Shown one piece after another: positions 17,986-25,551 of a stretch of 37,051 nt of DNA. Position numbers and translations under genes: made by a program. Each line of letters starts with the position of its first letter. Positions within the stretch are counted from its first letter, which is position 1. A model generated the notes under the pieces. The model searched no databases. It saw only the letters and a list, made by a program, of their open reading frames with translations, and was not told where the DNA came from. Source of the DNA: Lacunisphaera sp. (lineage in GTDB: Bacteria; Verrucomicrobiota; Verrucomicrobiia; Opitutales; Opitutaceae); NCBI GenBank assembly GCA_029945445.1, contig JAQSCO010000024.1, forward strand, positions 1 to 37,051, in the 5' to 3' direction.

Positions 17986-18998
17986 AAGCAGTCTATTACC
18001 AAGGCAAAGGCCAGTTCACCGTCGGTGAAGGCAAGGTCATTCCTCCGCAGGCCGGCGAAGTGCGTCTCAAGGTCGCCTATTGCGGCGTCTGCGGCACCGA
18101 CCTGCACGTCGCTCACGGGGCCATGGATGCACGCGTGCCTACCCCGATGGTCATCGGTCACGAAATGTCGGGCACCGTCGCCGAACTCGGCGCCGGCGTC
18201 ACCGGGTTCAAGATCGGCGAAAAAGTGGTCGTGCGCCCGCTCGACAACCGCGGCGAGACCCCGGCTGACCGCGGCTTCAGCCACATCTGCCAGAAATTGA
18301 AATTCATCGGCATCGATTCGCCGGGTGCATTCCAAAGCTCGTGGACCGTGCCGGCGTTCACCCTGCACAAGCTGCCGGAGCAGACCGACCTCAAGCTTGC
18401 CGCCTTCGTCGAGCCGCTGGCGGTCGCCTGCCACGACGTGCGCCTGGGCGACATCAAGAAGGGTGAACTCGCCGTCGTCCTGGGCGGCGGCCCGATCGGC
18501 ATGCTGGTGGCGCTTGTCGCCAAGCAGACCGGCGCGCGCGTCGTTCTTTCCGAGATCAATCCCTTCCGTCTGGAGCTGGCCCGCAGCATCGGACTCGAAG
18601 CGGTCGACCCATCCAAGATCGACTTCCCCGCTTGGGTGAAGGAGCAGAGCGGCGGCAGCGGCGCGGACATCGTCTTCGAGGTCACCGGTGCCAAGGCCGT
18701 CGCCCTCGGCATGACCGAGCTGCTCTGCATTCGCGGCCGCATCGTCATCGTCGCCATCTATCCCAAGCCGGTCGAACTGAACCTGTTTCATTTCTTTTGG
18801 AAAGAGCTCCAGATGCGCGGTGCCCGCGTCTACGAGGCGGCGGACTATGAGCGCGCAATCGAACTCATCTCCTTGGGCGCACTCCCGCTCGAAAAGCTCA
18901 TCACCCGCGTCGAGCCGCTTGAGAAAATGCCCGATGTCTGCCATGAACTCCACGGCAACCCCGAGGCCATGAAGGTCCTCATCGACTGCCAGACCTGA
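17982..18998 (+). CDS. Medium-chain alcohol dehydrogenase (threonine/sorbitol dehydrogenase-like) lacking the structural-zinc cysteines
   Basis: A 338-residue MDR enzyme. Catalytic-zinc ligands are visible: Cys in YCGVCGTDLH, His-Glu in VIGHEMSG and Glu in FVEPLAVACHD. The NAD site is VVLGGGPIGML, with an acidic SEINPFR at the end of the second strand. The loop that normally holds four Cys for the structural zinc (after VVVRPL) instead reads DNRGETPADRGFSHIC, keeping only one Cys. The enzyme probably folds without that metal. It could oxidise a secondary alcohol of a sugar acid, for example the C5 hydroxyl of a 2-keto-3-deoxy-L-sugar acid, with the KduD-like SDR downstream doing the reverse reduction. 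That pairing is a hypothesis. ATGA overlap with the preceding gene supports co-translation. Confidence 0.9.
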   Translation: MKAVYYQGKGQFTVGEGKVIPPQAGEVRLKVAYCGVCGTDLHVAHGAMDARVPTPMVIGHEMSGTVAELGAGVTGFKIGEKVVVRPLDNRGETPADRGFSHICQKLKFIGIDSPGAFQSSWTVPAFTLHKLPEQTDLKLAAFVEPLAVACHDVRLGDIKKGELAVVLGGGPIGMLVALVAKQTGARVVLSEINPFRLELARSIGLEAVDPSKIDFPAWVKEQSGGSGADIVFEVTGAKAVALGMTELLCIRGRIVIVAIYPKPVELNLFHFFWKELQMRGARVYEAADYERAIELISLGALPLEKLITRVEPLEKMPDVCHELHGNPEAMKVLIDCQT

Positions 18999-19014
18999 AC
19001 CCATCCGACCCACC

Positions 19015-19782
19015 ATGAAGACACTCAAGAAATTTGATCTTTCCGGAAAAGTAGCTCTCGTGACCGGCGCCAAGCGGGGCATCGGCAAAGGCATGGCGCT
19101 CGCGCTCGCCGAGGCTGGTGCCGACATTATCGGCGTCAGCGCCACGCTGGAGGCTGGCAGCGCCGTCGAAAAGGAGGTCATCGCCCTCGGCCGCCAGTTC
19201 AAGGGCTACGCCTGCGATTTTGCCGACCGCAAGTCGCTCTACGCATTCATCGCACAGGTAAAAAAGGACTTCCCCCGCATCGACATCCTCGTGAACAACG
19301 CCGGCACGATTCTCCGCAAACCCGCCGCCGAGCATCCCGACGAATTCTGGGACAAGGTCATCGAGGTGAACCTCAATTCCCAGTTCGTCCTCACCCGCGA
19401 GATCGGCAAGGACATGGTCGCACGGGGCTCGGGTAAAATCATCTTTACCGCCTCTCTGCTTACCTTCCAAGGCGGCATCACCGTGCCCGGCTACGCCGCG
19501 AGCAAGGGCGGCATCGGCTCGCTGGTGAAGGCCTTTGCCAACGAGTGGGCCGGCAAGGGCGTGAACGTAAACGCGATCGCCCCCGGCTATATCGACACCG
19601 ACAATACCGAGGCGCTGCGCGCCGACCCTGGCCGCAGTCAGCAGATCCTCGCCCGCATTCCCGCCGGCCGCTGGGGCAAGACCGAGGATTTCGGCGGGCC
19701 TGTGGTCTTTCTCGCCTCCGACGCCGCCGCCTACGTCCACGGCACCACGCTGCTGGTGGACGGCGGCTGGATGGGTCGCTGA
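19015..19782 (+). CDS. Short-chain dehydrogenase, KduD-like (2-keto-3-deoxy-sugar-acid dehydrogenase)
   Basis: A 255-residue classical SDR. It shows the coenzyme motif [14 protein letters not shown] near residue 95, and the catalytic set: Asn in VNLNSQF, Ser in [11 protein letters not shown], and YAASKGG with Tyr and Lys. The stretches [42 protein letters not shown] and VDGGW closely resemble KduD (2-deoxy-D-gluconate 3-dehydrogenase / 5-keto-4-deoxyuronate pathway). Related SDRs act on 2-keto-3-deoxy-L-fuconate and 2,5-diketo-3-deoxy-L-galactonate, which would fit this region. It starts 16 bp after the alcohol dehydrogenase stop. Family and reaction type are firm; the precise keto acid is not. 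Confidence 0.92.
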   Translation: MKTLKKFDLSGKVALVTGAKRGIGKGMALALAEAGADIIGVSATLEAGSAVEKEVIALGRQFKGYACDFADRKSLYAFIAQVKKDFPRIDILVNNAGTILRKPAAEHPDEFWDKVIEVNLNSQFVLTREIGKDMVARGSGKIIFTASLLTFQGGITVPGYAASKGGIGSLVKAFANEWAGKGVNVNAIAPGYIDTDNTEALRADPGRSQQILARIPAGRWGKTEDFGGPVVFLASDAAAYVHGTTLLVDGGWMGR

Positions 19783-19837
19783 GTCCGCGAACGCAATCAC
19801 GCCAGCAACCCCCAACGACATTAAGCATCTGCTACAA

Positions 19838-21349
19838 GTGAAGACTCTGTTTGCCGCCTGTGGCGTCGTCGTCGCCACCCTCGCCATCCTCCCTGGGGTC
19901 CGGGCTGCTACTGAGCCCGCCCCGCGCACGCCCACCTGGGACTCCCTCCGCCAGTATCAGTGTCCCGAGTGGTTCCGTGATGCGAAGTTCGGCATCTACG
20001 CCCACTGGAGCGTCTTCTCCGCCGCCCGTGGCAGCGGCGCCACCGACTGGTATGGTCGCAACATGTATAAGCCCGGCCACCCGAATAATACCGAGCATCT
20101 CAAAAACTACGGTCCGCTTTCCAAGTTCGGCTACAAGGACCTGATCCCGCTCTTCACCGCCGAGAAATTCAATGCCGACGAGTGGGCCGAACTCTATGTC
20201 GAGGCCGGAGCCAGGTTCGCCGGACCGGTCGGCGAGCACGCCGATGGATTTTCGATGTGGGCCTCGAAGGTCAACCCGTGGAATGCCGCCGTCATGGGCC
20301 CGAAGCGCGATGTCGTGTCGGAGTTGGAGAAAGCCATCCGCAAGCGCGGCCTGAAGTTCATGGTCAGCCTCCACCATCAATGGCTCTGGGGCTGGTATCC
20401 GACCTGGGACAAGACTACCGATGCGGGCGATCCTCGCTACGCTTCTTTCTACGGCGAGGCATACCCTGCCACCGCTCAGGGTCGCCCGCTGCCGAACGGC
20501 GGTTTCGACAACATGTATGCGGATCCCCTGCCCTCTGCCAAATTCCAAGCCACGTGGCTTGCGAAAGTGAACGAGGTCGTCGACGGCTACTCGCCCGACC
20601 TGCTCTGGTTTGACAACCGCATGCAATTGCTCTCCGAGAGCGTGCGCCAGGAGATGGCCGCCCACTACTACAACCACGCCTTGGCCCGCCATCAAGAGCC
20701 CGTCCTCTGTTACAAGCGCCCCGACCTGCCGCTGGGCACCGGCACAAGCGACCTCGAGCGCGCCCGCATGCCTGACATCTACCCCGAGCCGTGGCTCACC
20801 GACACGTCCATCTCGCGCAGCTCGTGGGCCTACGCCACCGATCTCGAATATTACTCACCTGACCGCATAGTCGACGACCTCGTGGACATCGTGAGCAAGA
20901 ACGGCTGCATGCTGCTCAACATCGCCCCTGCTCCTGACGGCACCATCCCGGAGGAGCAGAAGACCATCCTCCGCAGCATCGGAAAATGGCTCAAACTGAA
21001 CGGTGAAGCGATTTATGGATCACGTCCTTGGCTGATCTTCGGGGAAGGCCCGACCATCACGCCGGTAGGCCATCTTTCCGACCTCCAGTTCAAGGGCTTC
21101 ACTGCTCAGGACATTCGTTTCACCACCCAAGGCGAACAGCTCTATGCCATCGCTCTCGGCTGGCCCTCCGACGGCAAGTTGCTCATCAAGTCCCTCGGCA
21201 GCGCCCGCTACTCAACTCCGATTAGGGGCATCAGGCTGATTGGTCATGATGCAGCGCTCCCGTGGAAGCAGTCCGTGGACGGACTTGAAGTCCAACTGCC
21301 GGCCAAGCCGTCCGGCGACTACGCCTACGCTTTCAAGATCGATCGGTAG
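19838..21349 (+). CDS. Secreted GH29 alpha-L-fucosidase/alpha-L-galactosidase
   Basis: This 503-residue protein starts at GTG 19838 and has a signal peptide ([22 protein letters not shown]). The GH29 catalytic domain follows: [17 protein letters not shown], the His-rich [13 protein letters not shown], and the nucleophile region LLWFDNRM with Asp259, then [17 protein letters not shown] near the domain end. Residues about 390-503 are a beta-rich C-terminal domain. GH29 enzymes release terminal alpha-L-fucose; some members in porphyran gene clusters release alpha-L-galactose, the 6-hydroxy analogue. With GH16, GH117 and sulfatases nearby, L-galactosidase activity is a real alternative. It is the last gene of the rightward operon, 55 bp after the SDR, so its product could feed the sugar-acid enzymes. 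An IS110 element begins directly downstream. Confidence 0.92.
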   Translation: MKTLFAACGVVVATLAILPGVRAATEPAPRTPTWDSLRQYQCPEWFRDAKFGIYAHWSVFSAARGSGATDWYGRNMYKPGHPNNTEHLKNYGPLSKFGYKDLIPLFTAEKFNADEWAELYVEAGARFAGPVGEHADGFSMWASKVNPWNAAVMGPKRDVVSELEKAIRKRGLKFMVSLHHQWLWGWYPTWDKTTDAGDPRYASFYGEAYPATAQGRPLPNGGFDNMYADPLPSAKFQATWLAKVNEVVDGYSPDLLWFDNRMQLLSESVRQEMAAHYYNHALARHQEPVLCYKRPDLPLGTGTSDLERARMPDIYPEPWLTDTSISRSSWAYATDLEYYSPDRIVDDLVDIVSKNGCMLLNIAPAPDGTIPEEQKTILRSIGKWLKLNGEAIYGSRPWLIFGEGPTITPVGHLSDLQFKGFTAQDIRFTTQGEQLYAIALGWPSDGKLLIKSLGSARYSTPIRGIRLIGHDAALPWKQSVDGLEVQLPAKPSGDYAYAFKIDR

Positions 21350-21380
21350 GGCTTCAGTAAAGACCCCCGGAGCAGCGGTG

Positions 21381-22317
21381 TTAGTGAGCAAGGTTAAAGT
21401 TTGGGTCTAAGATGAGACGGTTCATCAGACAGACGAGTTTGCGCATGACGGCGACGAGACAGACCTTGGCCGGTTTTCCGTTGGCGCGCAGCCGTTGGTA
21501 AAATGCCGCGAAAATCGGGTTGCAGCGCGCCGCGCACACCGCCGCCATATAGAGCACGTGGCGCACTTGGGGCCGTCCGCCGCGCACATGGCGCGGGGCG
21601 CGACTTTTGCCCGAGTCTTTGGGGTGCGGGGCGACCCCGATCAACGAGGACAGCTGCGGCGATTCGATTTTACCCAGCTCGGGCACATAGGCCAACAGCG
21701 TGGCCGCGAGCACGGGGCCAACGCCTTTGATCTGCTGGAGCCGCGCGGATTTTTTGCCCAGGTCCGGATCGTGGTCGATGTGCTGACGGATCATTTTCTC
21801 AACCCTCTGGATCTGCTGGCCTAGAAAGGTGCGTTGTCGCCCCAGCAGCTTTGCTAGCGTGGGGCCGGCCAAGGCCAGACGACTTTCGACTTCGCTGAGT
21901 TGAGTGGTGAGCGCCCGTCGGTGTTCGAGCAGTTCGCGCAGGGTCGCCACGACGGCGTCAACCGGCACAGCCAGGCGCAACTGGATCTTCTGGCCATAGC
22001 GCCCGCAGCAGCCGGGCATCGAGGCGATCGGTCTTGGCCAACAAGCCCTCGGCATGCGCGAAGGCCCGGACCCGGCCAGGCTGCACCACACACACTTCGA
22101 TGCCGCTGGCGAGTAGTTCGGCCACCACTACTTTCTCGTAGCCGCCGCTCGCCTCGCAAATGACGCGAGGATGCGGCAGGCGTTTGAGTTTGGCGATCAG
22201 TTCGGCCCGTCCGGCCGAAGTGTTCACGCAGCGACCTTCATCCGTTTCATCCACGCAGTAATCCAGATGGTCTGCGGCAATATCCACTCCCAGGTAATCG
22301 GCGGTGTTTTCAGGCAT
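21381..22317 (-). pseudogene. IS110-family transposase with a one-base frameshift
   Basis: Two overlapping leftward frames together make one transposase. The first starts at ATG 22317 (MPENTADYLGVDIAADH) with a good ribosome site (AAGGAG), contains the N-terminal DEDD nuclease region to KTDRLDARLLR, and then runs into ALWPEDP and a stop. The second continues as RYGQKIQLRLAVPVD through the helical middle to the C-terminal Transposase_20 domain (IKGVGPVLAATLLAYVPELG, LIGVAPHPKDSG, RHVRGGRPQVRHVLYMAA). Removing one G in the GGG at about 22002-22004 restores a single frame of about 311 residues. The gene span (937 bp) is not a multiple of three, which agrees. Either the copy is inactive, or this is a sequencing error or a +1 recoding site. 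Confidence 0.85.
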
Positions 22318-22522
22318 GGTAGACTCCTTCTTGCAATGCGAGCTCAAGGCTCTTTCAGCGGTTCGAGTTATACCAGGGACAAGGCAGTGGTCCTGGCTCC
22401 GGGACGAGCTGGTGGCTCTGCTTGCTAATCGATCTGTCTGCCTTGCTGCGCGGCCGACGGCCAGCCGTCCGCGCACCCTGGCGACATCAAGGAAAGTTCG
22501 TTCCCTCAATGCCAAAACGACC
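22318..22522 (-). ncRNA. Candidate IS110 bridge-RNA region upstream of the transposase
   Basis: This 5' end has no gene on either strand but holds strong hairpins: GCGCGG...CCGCGC enclosing ACGGC/GCCGT at 22448-22474, and CCAGGGAC/GTCCTGG at 22373-22396. Elements of the IS110 group encode a structured guide RNA in this position. The assignment is by position and secondary structure only; the target- and donor-binding loops were not identified. Confidence 0.4.
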
Positions 22523-22584
22523 GTGACAGAAGCGGCTTCTTCCGACGAGCCAATTGGCCCATTCTCAGAAGCCGCTTCTGTCAC
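22523..22584. repeat. 62-bp REPIN-like palindrome with 18-bp perfect arms
   Basis: GTGACAGAAGCGGCTTCT (22523-22540) is repeated in perfect inverse at 22567-22584 around a 26-nt loop. Each arm itself contains a smaller palindrome (AGAAGC-G/C-GCTTCT), and the loop contains GCCAATTGGC (22549-22558). The region could form a long hairpin or cruciform. It may be part of the IS110 end, a dispersed REPIN-type repeat, or a bidirectional terminator; no flanking T-run is seen. Confidence 0.7.
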
Positions 22585-22676
22585 TGCTTTGCTCTTCTTC
22601 ATCGGGTGGGACATACAAGCTGCTTTGGGGTATTGAACCCACAGGGAATAAAAAAACGCTTCGTCCTGAACTCGGC

Positions 22677-25238
22677 TTACTTCGCTTCAGTGTTCATCAG
22701 CGTCAGGCCGACTGTGTGCGGTTCCATGCCATCGATCGTGGCCGTCACCCGAACCTTTCCTGGCGTCCGGTTCGCCTGGAGGATGAGCAGGCAGCGCCCG
22801 CGGTCGGTGACAATGCTATCCGCTTGAAAGGTCTGCGTGTTGCGACCGGATCCGTTGTCGACGCCGAGAATCCGCGCGCCGCCTTCGATACGGAACGTGA
22901 CCTTGCGATTTTCCGTCTTCACCGGCCGGCCCTCGGCATCGACCAGTTGCACGATGAGATGCGCCACATCATACCCGTCGGCCGTGAGCTCGCTTCGGTC
23001 AGGCTGCAGGGTGAACGTCGCCAGCGCCGAGGTTGTCTGTAGCCGGGCCACGACCTCGCGCCCGCCCAAGCCCGCTCGCGCTGTCAGTGTGCCCGCTTCA
23101 AAGGGCACGACCCAGCGGAACAGCCGGTCGGGACACTCCGACATGCTGCGATAGCCGAGCGAGCGCCCGTTCAACTGCAACTCGACGGTGGAGAGATTGG
23201 AGCAGACCTCGACCACCACGGGGTCGCCGACCTGGTAGTTCCAATGCATGTTTGAATTTCGCCATTTGAAGGAGGCCTCACTCTTCGGCACGGCCTTGTC
23301 CGTCAACTGATCGGCGGTAAAGCCCGAATCCTTCAGCGGTATGGTGCCGAGTGAAATGTGCGGTTCATCGACCCAAATGCTTTTGAAATAGTTCCAACCC
23401 TGCACCCGGAAACCCGCCAAATCGAGCAGATCGCCGTCCCAGTTCTTCTGCGGCCAGCCCTTGTTGGCCTCTCCGAGGTAGGCAATGCCGGTCCACGTGA
23501 ACATGCCGTAGACGCCTGGATTCTCCAGGACGTGCTTCCAGTCGTCCCAGTTGCCCGGGCATTCATTAATGGTGACCTGCTTGTGCGGGAAATGCTTTTG
23601 CGCCCAGGCGATCTCGACGTTCCGGTAACTGTAGCCGGCGATATCGACGGCGTCGGCGTAGCCACTCACGTGGCTCACCTGCGGGAGGATAAGGTTCGCG
23701 GTGGTCGTGCGGCTTGCGTCGAGTTCTTTCACCCAGCCGGCCAGGCGGCGGGCGGTGTCGGCAAGGATATATTTGCCCTGGGTGGACTTATCATAGCGTT
23801 CCTTCAGCTCCGCCGGCGAAAACATCGGCGCGCTCCCCCAATACTTGCCGGCATTCTGCGGGTCGTTGGGGTCGGTCCAGAAGCCGGTGATATAACGATA
23901 GGGTAGATACGTCCACTCGATCTCGTTGCCGATGCTCCACTGCAGCACGCTCGCGTGGTTCCGGTCGCGCAGGATCGAGCGGGTCAGATCGCCGTGGGCC
24001 CATTGCTGGAAATGCTCGGTATAGCCGCGCGTGATGTAATCATCGTGACGGTCGTGGTAATTCTCGCGCTTGTCCTTCGGATAATCGAATTCGTCGAACA
24101 ACTCCTCCTGCACCAGCAGGCCCATCTCGTCGCACAGGTCGAGGAACTCCTGGGACGGCGGATTGTGGGAGGTCCGGATCGCGTTCAGCCCGGCGGCTTT
24201 CATCTCCGCCAGGCGGCGCCGCCACACACCCTTGGGCACGGCCGCTCCGACCAGGCCACCATCGTGGTGCAGACAGGCACCCTTCATAAAGGTGGGCTTG
24301 CCGTTGAGAAAAAATCCTTCACCGGCGGCAAAGCGCAGACTGCGGATGCCGAAGCGGGTTTCGTATTCGTCCACCACCTTACCGTCGAGCGTGAGCGTCG
24401 TCACCGCCCGATAAAGATGCGGATGGTCGCAGCCCCAGAGTTGCGGATCATTCACGACCAGTTCCTGCACGTAGGTGCCGTTCGTCTTGGGCTCAAGCGA
24501 CTGTGAGCCCTCTCGGTCGGCCACCTGCCGACCAGTTTCGTCGAGGATTACCGTGGCGAGCTCGAAACCGGTGCGTGCGGCGAGCTGGCTCTCGACCTTG
24601 ACTTCGAGGCGCACAGTGGCCGCCTGCTCCGTGATCTTGGGCGTGGTGACATACGTGCCCCAGATCGGAATGTGGAGCTTGGGCAACGAAACGAGTGTAA
24701 CATTGCGGTAGATGCCGCTGCCAGAATACCAGCGCGAATCGGCATACCGCGAATGGTCGACATGCACGGTGAGCACGTTGTCCGCGCCCGCAGGCGCGAG
24801 CAGGTCGGTCAGATCGAAATGAACCGGCGAGTAGCCATACGGATTTTCGCCGAGCAGCTTCCCATTCAGCCAGAAGGTCGCGTTATTGTAGACGCCGTCG
24901 AAGAGGACGTAGGTGCTCCGCGGCTCGCCCGCCACGGGTGTCCGAAAATGTTTTTGGTAAATCCCCACGCCGCCAGGCAAGTAGCCGGTGCAACCCTCCA
25001 GATTCTGATCGAATGCCGCCTCCACGCTCCAGTCGTGAGGCAGTCGCACGTTGCGCCACTTGGCGTCGTCGAGTGGCACTACGGTGGGCTTGGCCGTGTC
25101 GGGCTGGAGCGCAAACTTCCAGTCGAAGTTGAAGTCCGTCTCACGCGGGAGCGGACCCGCCTGCGCGACGCTGGTGAATACGACCAGTGCCGAGAAAATT
25201 GCGAATCTTGAGAGGAACTTGCGTGCGGTGATGTTCAT
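22677..25238 (-). CDS. Secreted GH2 beta-galactosidase-type glycoside hydrolase
   Basis: From the ATG at 25238 the protein has 853 residues. It opens with a signal peptide (MNITARKFLSRFAIFSALVV...SVAQA); a longer frame upstream would bury it. Order of domains: N-terminal sugar-binding jelly roll (FNFDWKFALQPD, VRLPHDWSVEAAF, YADSRWYSGSGIYRNVTL), Ig-like domain, TIM barrel (GACLHHDGGLVGAA, IRTSHNPPSQEFLDLCDEMGLLVQEE), then C-terminal DUF4982/GH2_C5-type and Ig-like domains (about 650-853). The acid/base is in WSIGNEIEWTY (Glu439); the likely nucleophile is Glu559 in VTINECPG. Exo-acting beta-D-galactosidase on galactan oligosaccharides is the likeliest role given GH16/GH117 nearby. Beta-glucuronidase or another GH2 activity is possible. 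It is divergent from the propeller gene. Confidence 0.9.
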   Translation of the reverse strand: MNITARKFLSRFAIFSALVVFTSVAQAGPLPRETDFNFDWKFALQPDTAKPTVVPLDDAKWRNVRLPHDWSVEAAFDQNLEGCTGYLPGGVGIYQKHFRTPVAGEPRSTYVLFDGVYNNATFWLNGKLLGENPYGYSPVHFDLTDLLAPAGADNVLTVHVDHSRYADSRWYSGSGIYRNVTLVSLPKLHIPIWGTYVTTPKITEQAATVRLEVKVESQLAARTGFELATVILDETGRQVADREGSQSLEPKTNGTYVQELVVNDPQLWGCDHPHLYRAVTTLTLDGKVVDEYETRFGIRSLRFAAGEGFFLNGKPTFMKGACLHHDGGLVGAAVPKGVWRRRLAEMKAAGLNAIRTSHNPPSQEFLDLCDEMGLLVQEELFDEFDYPKDKRENYHDRHDDYITRGYTEHFQQWAHGDLTRSILRDRNHASVLQWSIGNEIEWTYLPYRYITGFWTDPNDPQNAGKYWGSAPMFSPAELKERYDKSTQGKYILADTARRLAGWVKELDASRTTTANLILPQVSHVSGYADAVDIAGYSYRNVEIAWAQKHFPHKQVTINECPGNWDDWKHVLENPGVYGMFTWTGIAYLGEANKGWPQKNWDGDLLDLAGFRVQGWNYFKSIWVDEPHISLGTIPLKDSGFTADQLTDKAVPKSEASFKWRNSNMHWNYQVGDPVVVEVCSNLSTVELQLNGRSLGYRSMSECPDRLFRWVVPFEAGTLTARAGLGGREVVARLQTTSALATFTLQPDRSELTADGYDVAHLIVQLVDAEGRPVKTENRKVTFRIEGGARILGVDNGSGRNTQTFQADSIVTDRGRCLLILQANRTPGKVRVTATIDGMEPHTVGLTLMNTEAK

Positions 25239-25441
25239 CAGTTGGGAATTTCGGGGCAATGACTCAGCGCGGGGGTTCGACGCGATGGCCCTCGCCCGCG
25301 AATCCGACAATTGCAGCCCGCGGACGCGTCAAGAGCACAACGGAACCGCCATGCCGCGGTCAACATACAAACGCCAATCTGGCACGCCGGATGGATGGTT
25401 AACTGTTTCAAGTGCACCACGCTCCTATTCGTGGAGAAAGG

Positions 25442-25456
25442 TCGCAATTGTTGCGA
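25442..25456. promoter_or_regulatory. Palindrome TCGCAA-TTG-TTGCGA, candidate operator
   Basis: A perfect 6-bp inverted repeat with a 3-bp centre in the GH2/Asp-box intergenic region, about 95 bp before the rightward start. The size suits a LacI- or GntR-type regulator. No regulator gene lies next to it. Confidence 0.3.
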
Positions 25457-25476
25457 GCTGCGGTTCCCACGATCTC

Positions 25477-25486
25477 CAATGCATTG
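25477..25486. promoter_or_regulatory. Perfect 10-bp palindrome CAATGCATTG
   Basis: Lies 20 bp downstream of the preceding palindrome in the same intergenic region. It may be a second half of a composite regulatory site; short palindromes also occur by chance. Confidence 0.2.
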
Positions 25487-25551
25487 TCCTACTTTGCTCT
25501 TCATGGTCGCCACCGCATGCCCCGCACGAACCACCCCTGATCTCACCGCGC

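Larger units (their letters stand above)
21381..22590 (-). mobile_element. IS110-family insertion element (boundaries unresolved)
   Basis: The element lies between the GH29 stop (21349) and the GH2 stop (22677), which are its outer limits. It contains a frameshifted DEDD transposase and a long structured upstream end, the arrangement of the IS110 group, whose members carry a guide (bridge) RNA next to the transposase. No terminal inverted repeats were found, as expected for this family. The exact ends cannot be set without an uninterrupted homologous site. Confidence 0.75.
22318..22676. other. 359-bp stretch without a protein gene between IS110 transposase and GH2
   Basis: Holds the structured IS110 upstream end (22318-22522), the 62-bp palindrome (22523-22584), and about 90 bp to the GH2 stop codon in which I recognise nothing. 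A leftward frame extending the transposase N-terminus through this region has no domain and is probably not translated. Confidence 0.6.
25239..25551. other. 313-bp divergent intergenic region of GH2 and the Asp-box protein gene
   Basis: No RNA gene is seen; both genes should have promoters here, but I find no pair of hexamers good enough to list. Two palindromes, 25442-25456 and 25477-25486, are given separately. The rightward frame of the next gene stays open through this region but reads like non-coding sequence. Confidence 0.5.

Noticed and set aside
21351..22691. GCTTCAGT at 21351-21358 and 22684-22691 as a target-site duplication of the IS110 element
   Set aside because: The right copy lies within the GH2 coding sequence beyond the stop-side boundary, IS110 elements do not normally make such duplications, and eight bases can match by chance.
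25051..25551. Long N-terminal extension of the Asp-box protein
   Set aside because: The extension overlaps the start of the GH2 gene on the other strand and would bury the signal peptide; it reads like translated intergenic DNA.
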